Below, piece after piece: positions 8,419-16,675 of a DNA stretch of 42,901 nt (positions are counted from its first letter, which is position 1; each line of letters opens with the position of its first letter). A program made the translations under genes and the position numbers. Origin of the DNA: CAXSDR01 sp964236445 (GTDB lineage Bacteria; Actinomycetota; Actinomycetes; Motilibacterales; Motilibacteraceae); assembly GCA_964236445.1 (NCBI GenBank), contig CAXSDR010000020.1:1-42901 (forward strand). Reading direction: 5' to 3'. The notes under the pieces were generated by a model that saw only the letters and a list, made by a program, of their open reading frames with translations, did no database searches and was not told the origin of the DNA.

Positions 8419-9706
8419 GACGCACCTCCAGGTCTCCGATGCGAAGGGTCAGGTCGAGCACCAGCGTCCCGGTGGAGGAGCTGCCGGGAAACCGCTGAGT
8501 CACGTACTCGTTCTGGACGGAGACCCCATCGGGCAGCCGCGTCTGACCGATGCGCTGTTTTGTCGTCAACTCGATGGACACGTCGTTGGGCACGATGACG
8601 AGAAGCTCCCCGACGCCCATGCGCGTTCTCGCCACAATGCGCTCGCCCGGCCCTGGGTGCAGGTCGCGCAGGTCGAGGTGCCCTTGGCCGGCCCCCAGCT
8701 CGTAGGTGTGCAGCTGAGCCTGCTGGGCGTCGACGGGGTGCCATGTGCGCTCTCCGACGCCGGACGGCAGATCGTTGGGCACGGACGAGACGACGAGCAG
8801 CGCGATCATCAGCGCGATGCCGGGAAGGACGAGCCATCTCGCCCGCCCTGCGAAGGTGCCGACGAGCAGGCCGACCGCCAGAACCACGAGGACGGCAGCC
8901 AGAACGACCTGTGCATGCCGTTTGGTGTTCATGTCGAGGTCCGCCGCCCACAGCACGCCGCCGACGAGGAACGAGGAGCTCAGCGCGAGTGCTCCGAGGG
9001 CGCTGTGCTGCCTGGCTGGTTTCGGTGGCTTGGCCATGGGAGGGGGATCGGGCGCGGCGGCCGCGGCATACGGGCCATGAGGTGCGAACGGCTGTGCGTA
9101 CGCCGGCGCCTCCGGCATCGACGCCGTATACACGGTTGACCCACCCGCCTCCTGCGGCATGGCGCTCCATGCCGGGAACGGTGCTGCGGTGGAGCCTGCC
9201 TGCCGCGGCGGGGGCCGGTCACCGCGGAGCCCGACGATGACGATCACACCCACGACGGTGAGGACCACCAGGAAGCCGGGACCGAAACCGGCGCCCGCGA
9301 AGCCACCCACGATGGGGAGGCCGATCAACGTCACGACGAGCGGGGCGACAACCGAACCGTCGGCCCGCCCGCGTACGAGCCGCTCACCCAGCGACTCCGC
9401 CTGGCCGTCCTCGGGAATGAGCAGCCACGCGACGCCGTAGGCCACGACACCGACGCCGGCGAAGAGCGTGAGGACGACGAGCACGACGCGGTAGATCAGC
9501 GGGTCGACTCCAGACGCACGACCGAGGCCACCGCAGACGCCGGCAATCTTGCGGTCAGCGAGCGACCGTCGCAGGTCCTGCAGGCCACGGGAGACGCCGT
9601 TGGTCCAGCCGTACGCCGTGTGGGGTGCCGACGCTGCCTGCGGCGCAGCGTCGGCCGGGACCTCGCCCGTCTTGTCGAAGCTCGGTGACTCGGGAATATC
9701 GCTCAT
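8405..9706 (-). CDS. PspC-domain membrane protein (envelope stress type)
   Basis: A 433-residue protein. After a polar N-terminal tail it has a PspC domain at about residues 45-105 (KIAGVCGGLGRASGVDPLIYR, then LFAGVGVVAYGVAWLLIPEDG). More membrane helices, a Pro/Ala-rich linker (PPPMAKPPKPARQ) and further helices follow. The C-terminal soluble part (VGELLVIVPNDVSIEL) resembles the beta-rich tail of LiaF-like proteins. PspC proteins sense or relay membrane stress. The gene is divergent from a kinase that carries its own PspC domain, so they likely form one sensory unit. I chose ATG at 9706; a second ATG three codons upstream (9715) is possible. Confidence 0.8.
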   Translation of the reverse strand: MSDIPESPSFDKTGEVPADAAPQAASAPHTAYGWTNGVSRGLQDLRRSLADRKIAGVCGGLGRASGVDPLIYRVVLVVLTLFAGVGVVAYGVAWLLIPEDGQAESLGERLVRGRADGSVVAPLVVTLIGLPIVGGFAGAGFGPGFLVVLTVVGVIVIVGLRGDRPPPRQAGSTAAPFPAWSAMPQEAGGSTVYTASMPEAPAYAQPFAPHGPYAAAAAPDPPPMAKPPKPARQHSALGALALSSSFLVGGVLWAADLDMNTKRHAQVVLAAVLVVLAVGLLVGTFAGRARWLVLPGIALMIALLVVSSVPNDLPSGVGERTWHPVDAQQAQLHTYELGAGQGHLDLRDLHPGPGERIVARTRMGVGELLVIVPNDVSIELTTKQRIGQTRLPDGVSVQNEYVTQRFPGSSSTGTLVLDLTLRIGDLEVRRATS

Positions 9707-9850
9707 GCGGCCCATGCTGTCGCCGGGCGCACCCTTGGCGCATCGGGGTGGTGTCCCTGACCTGACCCTGAGGTTGGCGACGACTGATCTGGGGGTTCGC
9801 CCGGTGCCCCTGCCCGGCGAACGGTGCCACGATGACCGGGTGAGACTTCC

Positions 9851-11107
9851 GTGAGGCCGAGGTCGGCGCGGCTGCGCCCCGGGCGCCGCGCGCTGAGCGG
9901 CCCGCAAGATGTCACCACCGCGCGCTACGTCCGCGTCAGTGATGGCCGCGTCGTCGCCGGCGTGGCCCGTGGTCTTGCGACCCATCTCGGCACAGACGTC
10001 CTGATCGTGCGCATCGCCTTCCTCGTGCTCGCGCTCGGTCGCGGCGCAGGCGTGGTTCTCTATGCAGCGCTCTGGGTGCTGGCGCCGCTGGAGACCGAGT
10101 CGGGCGAGCTCCGGGAGGAACGCCCGTCCGAGACCGGCGAGCTCGGCTACCTGCTCGCTCTCGGTGCCTTTGTCGTCGGCGGCCTGCTCGCCGCGCGTGC
10201 CGTCGGGGTCGGACTCGGCGGACCCGTGCTCTGGCCCTTGGCTGTGGCGGGGTTCGGGGTTGTGATCGTCTGGCGGCAGGTCGATGACGTGCAGCGTGCC
10301 CGTTTCCGTGCGGCCACCGGCTCGTCACGGCTCCTCGGCGCCGTACGCGCCGGCGTGGGCATGCTCGGCGTCGTCGCGGGTGGTGCTGTCCTGCTCGCCG
10401 CTCCGTCGTTGTCGGCGACGCGCCGGGCCTTCCTGGCGACAGCGGTCGTTGTCGTCGGGCTGGCGCTGGTGTCGGGTCCCTACTGGGTGCGGATGGCCCG
10501 CGAGCTCACCGCCGAACGTGCGGCCCGCATCCGCGAGCAGGAGCGCGCTGAGGTCGCCGCACACGTGCACGACTCGGTGCTGCACACGCTCACGCTCATC
10601 CAACGGCACGTGAACGACCCGCGCGAGATCGCGCGACTGGCTCGTGCCCAGGAACGCGAGCTGAGGGCTTGGCTCTACCGAACGGTTCAGGCGCCGGACA
10701 CGATGTTCCAGCGCGCGATCGAGGGCGCTCTCGCCGAGGTTGAGGACGCGCACGGCGTCGCCATCGACGTCGTCGTCGTCGGTGACGCCCCCGTGGACGA
10801 GCACGTACGCGCGTTGCTCGGCGCCACCCGTGAAGCGGCAATCAACGCGGCCAAGCACGGCGGCGGAGCGCCGGTCAGCGTCTATGCCGAGGTCGAGCAC
10901 GACGCCATCGAGGTGTTCGTACGCGACCGCGGCCCCGGCTTCGCCCTCGCGGACGTGCCCGCCGACCGCATGGGCGTGCGAGGCTCCATCGTCGGACGCA
11001 TGGAGCGACACGGTGGCCGCGCCATGGTGACCTCCGTGGTGGGCGAGGGCACGGAGGTCGCGTTGCGCCTGCCGTGCCACGCCGCGGAGAGAAGGGCGGA
11101 GAGCTGA
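9851..11107 (+). CDS. PspC-domain sensor histidine kinase
   Basis: This 418-residue protein fuses a PspC domain (residues about 25-80; GRVVAGVARGLATHLG, then GVVLYAALWVLAPLE) to four further membrane helices and a NarL/DesK-type kinase. The phosphoacceptor region is AAHVHDSVLHTLTLIQRH, with H240 as the likely site. The ATPase domain shows REAAINAAKHGG (N box), DRGPGFAL and GEGTEVALRLP. It phosphorylates a response regulator, almost certainly the one encoded directly downstream, whose ATG overlaps this stop by one base. The fused PspC domain points to a membrane-stress signal. The GTG start is supported by the position of the PspC domain. Confidence 0.85.
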   Translation: MRPRSARLRPGRRALSGPQDVTTARYVRVSDGRVVAGVARGLATHLGTDVLIVRIAFLVLALGRGAGVVLYAALWVLAPLETESGELREERPSETGELGYLLALGAFVVGGLLAARAVGVGLGGPVLWPLAVAGFGVVIVWRQVDDVQRARFRAATGSSRLLGAVRAGVGMLGVVAGGAVLLAAPSLSATRRAFLATAVVVVGLALVSGPYWVRMARELTAERAARIREQERAEVAAHVHDSVLHTLTLIQRHVNDPREIARLARAQERELRAWLYRTVQAPDTMFQRAIEGALAEVEDAHGVAIDVVVVGDAPVDEHVRALLGATREAAINAAKHGGGAPVSVYAEVEHDAIEVFVRDRGPGFALADVPADRMGVRGSIVGRMERHGGRAMVTSVVGEGTEVALRLPCHAAERRAES

Positions 11108-11805
11108 TGAGTGAGCAGCGCGAGCACAGAACCCAGCCGGAAGAGGCAGGGGATGCCCGACGCGAGGTGCGGGTCGTGCTTGTCGACGACCACCGCATGT
11201 TCCGCACAGGCGTGCGCACCGAGCTCGAAGCCCCGTTGCGCGTCGTGGGCGAGGCGGCTGACGTGGAGTCGGCGGTCACCACCGTCTCGTCGCTGAAGCC
11301 CGACGTCGTGCTCCTCGACGTGCACCTGCCGGGCGGTGGTGGCGTCGCGATCCTCCAGCGTCTCGTCCCCGTCCTTCCCCACGTGCGCTTCCTGGCCCTC
11401 TCGGTCTCCGACGCCCCCGAGGACGTCATCGCCGTGATCCGCGCCGGCGCTCGCGGCTACGTCACGAAGTCGATCTCCGGGCCGGATCTCACTGCGGCCG
11501 TGGTCCAGGTTGCCGACGGTGACGCGGTGTTCTCGCCCCGGCTCGCCGGCTTCGTGCTGGACGCCTTCGCCAGCGGTGGCACCGTGACCGGTGAGGCGGC
11601 CAACGAGGATCTCGACCGGTTGACGCAGCGCGAGCGCGAGGTGCTTCGGCTGATCGCCCGCGGCTACGCCTACAAGGAGATCGCGAAGCAGCTGTTCATC
11701 TCGGGCAAGACCGTCGAGTCACACGTGTCTGCCGTGCTGCGCAAGCTGCAGCTGTCCAATCGGCACGAGCTCTCGCGGTGGGCGGCTGACCGTCGGCTGG
11801 TATGA
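11107..11805 (+). CDS. NarL/FixJ-family response regulator
   Basis: A 232-residue regulator. The receiver domain has the acidic pair DD at 27-28, the phosphoacceptor D71 in VVLLDVHLP, and the conserved K in YVTKSI. A LuxR-type helix-turn-helix (LTQREREVLRLIARGY, then SGKTVESHVSAVLRKL) occupies the C-terminus. It starts within the stop codon of the PspC kinase, so the two are co-translated partners. Targets are unknown; the divergent PspC gene is the obvious candidate. It ends 13 bp from the convergent second kinase. Confidence 0.87.
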   Translation: MSEQREHRTQPEEAGDARREVRVVLVDDHRMFRTGVRTELEAPLRVVGEAADVESAVTTVSSLKPDVVLLDVHLPGGGGVAILQRLVPVLPHVRFLALSVSDAPEDVIAVIRAGARGYVTKSISGPDLTAAVVQVADGDAVFSPRLAGFVLDAFASGGTVTGEAANEDLDRLTQREREVLRLIARGYAYKEIAKQLFISGKTVESHVSAVLRKLQLSNRHELSRWAADRRLV

Positions 11806-11818
11806 CAGGGGAGCGGGG

Positions 11819-13117
11819 TCACACGTGCTCCTGCACCGGCGCCGCCACGATGTCGCAGGGGATCTCCATGCACAGCACGGTCGGCCCGCCTTGCGGACTC
11901 TCGATGCGCAGTGTGCCGTCGAAGGCAGCGATGCGCCGCTCGACGCCTTCCAGCCCGGTGCCCTGACTGACGTCGGCACCTCCGACGCCGTCGTCCTGAA
12001 CCTCCACACGAAGGTACGGCGGCACGTGGTCGATCGTGACGATCGCCTTGCTCGCCTTGGCGTGCTTCGAGATGTTGGTGAGCAGCTCCGACACCGCGAA
12101 GTAGACCGAGGACTCCACGGGCGGTGGAACGCGCCCGGATAGTGAGGCGCGGACCTCGACAGGGACGGCGCAGTCAAGAGCTCGTGCGCGGATCGCGTCG
12201 ATGAGGCCGCGGTCAGCGAGGACCGGGGGGTGGATCCCGCGAACCAGCTCGCGCAGCTCCTTCAGTGCCTGGGCCGAGCTGTCCTTCGCCTCGGCGAGCA
12301 GGCCGCGCGCGGCAGCAGGGTTGTCGTCGAGGACGCGCTCCGCTGCGGCGATGGTCATGCCCATGGCGACAAGGCGCGACTGCGCGCCGTCGTGCAGGTC
12401 ACGTTCGATCCGGCGCAATTCCGACGCCTGATCGTTGACTGTGGTCGACCGCGACTCCGTGAGGGTCTGCATGCGGGTGTTCAGTGCGGCCCAGCTCGGC
12501 CGGCCGAGCATGTAGCGCACCCAGCGGCCGTGCTGATGCAGCAAGGGGCCGGCGATGGCGAACCCCAGCACGATCTCGACGAGGCCGAGAACCGCCGACA
12601 GGACAGCGGTCCACTCGTTGCGCAGCGGGACGAAGAGATACCAGCTGTTGTCCCAGTGCTGGATGACCGGCCGCCACATGGCGAGCAGGACGACTCCCCA
12701 GACGCCGTGGATGACCGCGAGTGCAGGCAGGAAAGCGAGGAACGGCGCGACGAAGGGGTTCACGAGCAGCCACACGAGGTCGGTGCGAGTCGCGCCGTCG
12801 GACAGCGACCGGATGATCTTGCGCCAGCTCTGGACGAGTCCAGGCTCCCCCTCGATGTCCGAGGCATAGCCCCGACTCACCATGACGCCGGACCAGGCAT
12901 CGGCGAGATGCCTTTGCTGGTCGGCCTCACGTCGGACGGTGCGCATGGCCGAGGGGAGCATGACGACGCCGATGCCCACCGAGATCAGCGTGACGCACAG
13001 GGACAACCACAGGAGCAGCACCGCCTCCCACAGGGCCAGACCGGTCAGGACCAGACCCCGGCCCATGGCGGTGACGGACCCGGTCCAGCGGCCCGAAGCC
13101 GCGCTGTTGACGCTCAT
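11819..13117 (-). CDS. Sensor histidine kinase of the NarL type
   Basis: This 432-residue protein has an N-terminal membrane sensor of the actinobacterial putative-sensor type, with paired helices near residues 22-55 and 115-190. The dimerisation/phosphoacceptor motif is ERDLHDGAQSRLVAMG with H242. The ATPase domain has FAVSELLTNISKHAKA, DDGVGGAD and GTGLEGVERRI. A good ribosome binding site (GGAGGGG) precedes the ATG. Its partner is probably the regulator transcribed in the opposite direction from 13275, an unusual divergent arrangement for such a pair. Confidence 0.85.
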   Translation of the reverse strand: MSVNSAASGRWTGSVTAMGRGLVLTGLALWEAVLLLWLSLCVTLISVGIGVVMLPSAMRTVRREADQQRHLADAWSGVMVSRGYASDIEGEPGLVQSWRKIIRSLSDGATRTDLVWLLVNPFVAPFLAFLPALAVIHGVWGVVLLAMWRPVIQHWDNSWYLFVPLRNEWTAVLSAVLGLVEIVLGFAIAGPLLHQHGRWVRYMLGRPSWAALNTRMQTLTESRSTTVNDQASELRRIERDLHDGAQSRLVAMGMTIAAAERVLDDNPAAARGLLAEAKDSSAQALKELRELVRGIHPPVLADRGLIDAIRARALDCAVPVEVRASLSGRVPPPVESSVYFAVSELLTNISKHAKASKAIVTIDHVPPYLRVEVQDDGVGGADVSQGTGLEGVERRIAAFDGTLRIESPQGGPTVLCMEIPCDIVAAPVQEHV

Positions 13118-13274
13118 TGGTCTTCACCCCTCCTGGACGCTTCTCTCGCCGGTCAGTCTGCCTCGTCCGACGAAGGCGGTCAGGGGTGCGGGCACTACTC
13201 TGTGCAAGTTGCGTCGCAGCCCCCGTGCGGCATCTTTTCCTTCGCTACCTCCATCTCACCACCGGAGGCACACC

Positions 13275-13916
13275 GTGCGCATCGTGCTCGCGGAAGACCA
13301 GTTCCTGCTTCGCGAGGGGCTCACCCGTCTGCTGCAGTCGCATGGCCTGGACGTGGTTGCCGTCGGCACCGGTCCCGACATCGATGCCGCGATCCGTGAC
13401 ATGGAGCCCGATCTGGCGGTCCTCGACATCCGGCTGCCGCCGAGCTTCAGCGACGAGGGCCTGCGCGCCGCACTTCGTGCCCGCCTGATGAGACCCTCGT
13501 TCCCGGTGGTGCTCCTTTCGCAGTACGTCGAGCGGCTGTACGCGCACGAGCTGCTCGCTTCGGGTGAAGGCGGCGTCGGCTATCTGCTCAAAGACCGGGT
13601 GTTCGATGACGAGCAGTTCGTCGCGGCTCTGCGCACGGTGGCCGACGGCGGCACCGTCATGGACCCCGAAGTCGTCTCACAGCTGATCGCGAACCAGACC
13701 AGTGCGACCCGACTCAACCGCTTGACCGCCCGCGAGACCGAGGTGCTCGGCCTCATCGCCGAAGGCCACTCCAACTCGGCCATCGCCGGCCGACTGTTCG
13801 TGACGGACAAGGCGGTGGCGAAGCACATCAACAGCATCCTGGCGAAGCTCGACCTTCCCCCGTCGGAGAGTGCGCATCGGCGGGTTCTCGCGGTTCTGGC
13901 CTACCTGGGCGCATGA
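13275..13916 (+). CDS. LuxR-family response regulator
   Basis: A 213-residue response regulator. The receiver has ED at positions 7-8, phosphoacceptor D51 in LAVLDIRLPP, and K in YLLKDRV. The C-terminal LuxR helix-turn-helix reads LTARETEVLGLIAEGHSNSA, then TDKAVAKHINSILAKL. The GTG start has GGAGG six bases upstream; the frame is open much further upstream but without coding character. The LPPSFSDEGLRAA segment after the phosphoacceptor is typical of the actinobacterial subfamily paired with sensor kinases like the neighbouring divergent gene. It converges with the phosphopantetheinyl transferase (15 bp apart), which marks the left border of the biosynthetic cluster. Confidence 0.86.
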   Translation: MRIVLAEDQFLLREGLTRLLQSHGLDVVAVGTGPDIDAAIRDMEPDLAVLDIRLPPSFSDEGLRAALRARLMRPSFPVVLLSQYVERLYAHELLASGEGGVGYLLKDRVFDDEQFVAALRTVADGGTVMDPEVVSQLIANQTSATRLNRLTARETEVLGLIAEGHSNSAIAGRLFVTDKAVAKHINSILAKLDLPPSESAHRRVLAVLAYLGA

Positions 13917-13931
13917 TCGTGCAGTGGACGC

Positions 13932-14615
13932 TCAGCAGTAGACCACCCTGAGTGGTCTGCGGGTCACGACAGCCACGCACGCGACGTAGCCGACTCCGGT
14001 CTCCACAGCTGACATGGCCACGTCTTGTGGTGTCATCGCGGCGGGACGAGTTGCGGCCGACCAGCTCAGCAGCTCCGGCGGGCGCCCCGAGCCCGTGACC
14101 TCCAGGTCGCGCAAGGGCACGTTGAGGCCGTCTCGAGTTGCTTTCAGCACCGCCTCCTTGCGCACCCATCGTGTGGCGAAGTCGAGACTTTCGTCCTGCG
14201 CGCCGGCCGCTTCGGCACACTCGGCTGGAGTCAGCACAGCTCGCACGACGTCGGGGTCGCGCGGTCGGACCTGTTCGACATCGACGCCCACGGCACTGCC
14301 CGCCTCGGTGGCGGCTACGACGACACGTTCTCCGCTGTGCGAGAGCGACATCGACCAGGACAGGTCGAAAGGCGGCTCAGGCGTCACGGGACCGTGGTCG
14401 TCGCCGGAGCAGCCCGGGCACCATCGCGTGAGCGCGACCTCGACGCCCGCCATCTGGCGCAGGGCCAGTCGTTGTAGCAGCACTCCGCTCACGAATCTCG
14501 CACGATCGGCGTCGTGATGAAGCCGGGACCATCGGCGCTGTTCTCGCAGATCCAGCTGTTCGACGCCCCGCGATGACGGCTCGGTGACCCACACGCAACA
14601 CAGCAAGGGCTCCAT
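13932..14615 (-). CDS. Sfp-type 4'-phosphopantetheinyl transferase
   Basis: This 227-residue enzyme transfers phosphopantetheine from CoA to a serine on carrier proteins. The family motifs are in order: SLSHSGERVVVAAT (90-103), GVDVE (110-114, metal-binding Asp/Glu) and WVRKEAVLKA (150-159, catalytic Glu/Lys). The start at 14615 gives the normal Sfp length and is preceded by a GGATGG-like site; the upstream open frame lacks coding character. It stands at the edge of the cluster, divergent from the SARP gene. It very probably activates the free ACP (S49) and the four NRPS carrier domains encoded downstream. Confidence 0.9.
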   Translation of the reverse strand: MEPLLCCVWVTEPSSRGVEQLDLREQRRWSRLHHDADRARFVSGVLLQRLALRQMAGVEVALTRWCPGCSGDDHGPVTPEPPFDLSWSMSLSHSGERVVVAATEAGSAVGVDVEQVRPRDPDVVRAVLTPAECAEAAGAQDESLDFATRWVRKEAVLKATRDGLNVPLRDLEVTGSGRPPELLSWSAATRPAAMTPQDVAMSAVETGVGYVACVAVVTRRPLRVVYC

Positions 14616-14681
14616 GTCACCATCCGGCCATCGACCGGCAGACCCGCGGCATCGCGGCAAGCACGCGATCATTGAGTGAGC

Positions 14682-14747
14682 TGAAGTGCACTTCATCAAC
14701 CTCAAGTTGTCAGCCAACGCACCATACCATACCAACAGGGTGTGTTG
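14682..14747. promoter_or_regulatory. Divergent regulatory region with palindromes between PPTase and SARP genes
   Basis: The 209-bp gap between the two divergent genes holds a perfect 14-bp palindrome, TGAAGTGCACTTCA (14682-14695). It also has a short tandem run of ACCAT (14721-14733) running into an inverted repeat CAACA-N5-TGTTG (14733-14747). A weak promoter for the SARP gene may follow (TTGCGG at 14745, TAGATT at 14766, 15-bp spacer). These are candidate operators controlling entry into the cluster; no regulator can be assigned. Confidence 0.4.
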
Positions 14748-14824
14748 CGGCTGGACACGTTGCGCTAGATTCCAGGCGGATTCAGCGTCAAACCTGAGCA
14801 AAATGAGTGCGGGGGGGAAGCAAA

Positions 14825-15583
14825 GTGGAGGTTTGTCTTCTAGGTCCGGTGTGCGTTCACGCGTCGAGCGGTGAGAAGTCCGTGAAGTCATCGCAGGTGC
14901 GGACTGTCATGGCTTTGCTCGCTCTCTCAGCGGGGCGTGCCGTCAGCACTTCGGTGCTCATCGACGAGCTGTGGCCCGAGGTGCCGGTCCAAAATGCACG
15001 AAACGCGCTGCAGGCTTCGCTGACGCGTCTGAGGCGAATGCTCGCCGTCGCTTCAGCGGACGATGCGGTGTTCGTGCGAACGGTGCCAGGTGGCTACCTT
15101 TTGGACATCCCACGTTCGTCTGTCGACGCCCACGCGTTCAGCCTGTTGGTGGACCAAGCCAGCGATATCTCGGAGAGCAACCCTTCCGAGGCGCTGGCCA
15201 TGCTTCAGGGTGCGCTCGCGCTCTGGCGTGGTCCGAGCCTGGCCGATGTCATCGGTGGGCCGCAGCTGCGCGCGGAGCAGGTTCGGCTCGATGAGATGCG
15301 TCTTGCTGCTATGGAGTCGGTCGCCGAGCTGAGGCTCAGGCTGGGAGTCTTCCGGCCCGTCGTCAGCGAGCTCAAGCGCTTGGTCGAGATCCATCCGGAA
15401 CGTGAGCGCTTCAGCGAGCTGCTGATGCTGGCGCTTTATCGGGGCGGCCAGCAGGCCGAGGCACTGGCCGTGTTCGGCAATGCGCGGGCGCGACTCAGCC
15501 GCGAGCTCGGCCTCGAACCCGGCCGCGATCTCTGCCGCATGCAGCAGGCGATCCTGTCCCAGGACGCCCGGTTGGACGCCTAG
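14825..15583 (+). CDS. SARP-family pathway activator (OmpR-like HTH + BTAD)
   Basis: This 252-residue protein has the layout of small Streptomyces antibiotic regulatory proteins. A winged-helix domain of the OmpR type covers residues about 1-90 (LLALSAGRAVSTSVLIDELW, ALQASLTRLRRML, then VPGGYLLD). A helical BTAD domain reaches to about residue 245 (LRAEQVRLDEMRLAAMESVA, ending in ELGLEPGRDLCRMQQAIL). SARPs bind direct repeats phased at 11 bp and recruit RNA polymerase to biosynthetic promoters. Such repeats occur 12 bp after this gene and again at 22473. I chose the GTG at 14825 because a strong purine-rich site (GGGGGGGAAG) lies just upstream; GTG at 14807 is less likely. Confidence 0.9.
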   Translation: MEVCLLGPVCVHASSGEKSVKSSQVRTVMALLALSAGRAVSTSVLIDELWPEVPVQNARNALQASLTRLRRMLAVASADDAVFVRTVPGGYLLDIPRSSVDAHAFSLLVDQASDISESNPSEALAMLQGALALWRGPSLADVIGGPQLRAEQVRLDEMRLAAMESVAELRLRLGVFRPVVSELKRLVEIHPERERFSELLMLALYRGGQQAEALAVFGNARARLSRELGLEPGRDLCRMQQAILSQDARLDA

Positions 15584-15594
15584 CCCGTTTGGCT

Positions 15595-15645
15595 TGTCGC
15601 TCCACGTCAGTGCTCCGTCAGCCACGTGTCAGCAGGCCGTCACGT
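15595..15645 (+). promoter_or_regulatory. SARP-type operator: GTCAGNN repeats at 11-bp steps, operon 1
   Basis: GTCAGTG (15606), GTCAGCC (15617), GTCAGCA (15628) and GTCACGT (15639) start exactly 11 bp apart; GTCGCTC at 15595 is a degenerate fifth copy in phase. Eight bases after the last heptamer lies TTGTAT (15654-15659), a plausible weak -10 hexamer, the spacing expected for SARP-activated promoters. The first biosynthetic gene starts at 15720. Confidence 0.8.
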
Positions 15646-15719
15646 GCCGATGTTTGTATCGCCATATCGCTTCGAGGTTCTCACCATCGAGGCTCACAAC
15701 GGCGGACAGGGCATACGGC

Positions 15720-16649
15720 ATGACATCGATCGTGGACGTGGCGACGCACTGGCCGCTTCAGGTCCAGCTCGAGAGCAGGCAGGAAGCCCTCGGCATCACG
15801 GACATCGAAGCGAGGCGCTACAGGCGAGGCTTCGGGCTCGACCTCATCTGCTGGGATGCGGACGAGTCGGAGGAAGAGAGTCTTCTCGCAGCCGCAGGGA
15901 AGCTTTCCATGCTGAAGGGAGAGGAGCACCGTGTCCGCTACATCGTCCGTGCGCGCACGGTTCGCGCCGCTTCGCCCTACGGTGTCAGCCCGCTGCAGAA
16001 CGTCCGCCAGGCGCTCGACCTCGAGCATGCCCAGACGTTCACAGTCACGGACCAGGCGTGCGCATCCGGTCTTCTTGCCGTAAACACCGCCGGCATGCTG
16101 CTCGAAGCCGACAGCGACCCTGAGGCGCTGGCTCTGGTGCTGCTGGGCGAGAAGGCTCACGGCGCCATCTGTCAGATCGTCCCCCGGGTCGCTGTCAACG
16201 GTGAGGGGACAGCAGCCGTCCTCCTCCGCGCTCATGGCAGCTCAGGAAAGATGCTCGGCTACGCCGCGCTGACTGCGCCCATCCTCGACTCTGCTCTCGT
16301 GATGTCGCCCGAGACGCAGGCGCAGTTCGGCGCGATGTATCCGGTGGCGCTGAGGCGGGTCGTGATGGGCGCACTCGATGCGGCGGGCCTGGCCCCTTCG
16401 GACATCGATGTCCTGCTCCCGCACAACGTCAACCGGATGATCTGGGCCAAGCTGGCGCCGGGTCTCGGGTTTCCCATCGATCGTGTCTTCCTCGACAACG
16501 TTCCCAAGACGGGCCACTGCTTCACGGCTGACCCGTTCATCAACTACGTCAGCGCCCTGGAGCTCGGTCGCCTTCACCCCGGCCAGCGTTGTCTCATGAC
16601 GTCGGTCGGGCTGGGAGCGACTTTCGCAGCCATGGTCTTCGAGCCCTGA
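15720..16649 (+). CDS. KAS III-like (FabH-fold) enzyme with altered active site
   Basis: This 309-residue protein has the thiolase fold of 3-oxoacyl-ACP synthase III. The nucleophile cysteine is C114 (FTVTDQACASGLL) and the first catalytic histidine is H235 (LLPHNVNRM). The third position of the usual Cys-His-Asn triad, Asn in the GNTS motif, is replaced: here the segment reads DNVPKTGHCFTADPF with H266. The C-terminal glycine-rich strand (SVGLGATFAAMVF) is normal. FabH-like proteins either condense an acyl group with malonyl-ACP or, in some pathways, merely transfer acyl groups. As first gene of operon 1, 54 bp or so after the predicted transcription start, it probably processes the acyl group on the free ACP encoded at 19404. 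The choice between condensation and transfer is open. Confidence 0.82.
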   Translation: MTSIVDVATHWPLQVQLESRQEALGITDIEARRYRRGFGLDLICWDADESEEESLLAAAGKLSMLKGEEHRVRYIVRARTVRAASPYGVSPLQNVRQALDLEHAQTFTVTDQACASGLLAVNTAGMLLEADSDPEALALVLLGEKAHGAICQIVPRVAVNGEGTAAVLLRAHGSSGKMLGYAALTAPILDSALVMSPETQAQFGAMYPVALRRVVMGALDAAGLAPSDIDVLLPHNVNRMIWAKLAPGLGFPIDRVFLDNVPKTGHCFTADPFINYVSALELGRLHPGQRCLMTSVGLGATFAAMVFEP

Positions 16650-16675
16650 GCCCAGACGGAGCGCAGGCGTCGGAA

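Noticed and set aside
14744..14771. GTTGCGG/GTTGCGC direct repeat upstream of the SARP gene as a possible self-binding site
   Set aside because: The two copies are 15 bp apart, not 11, and do not match the GTCAG heptamer of the two arrays; it may simply be promoter sequence.
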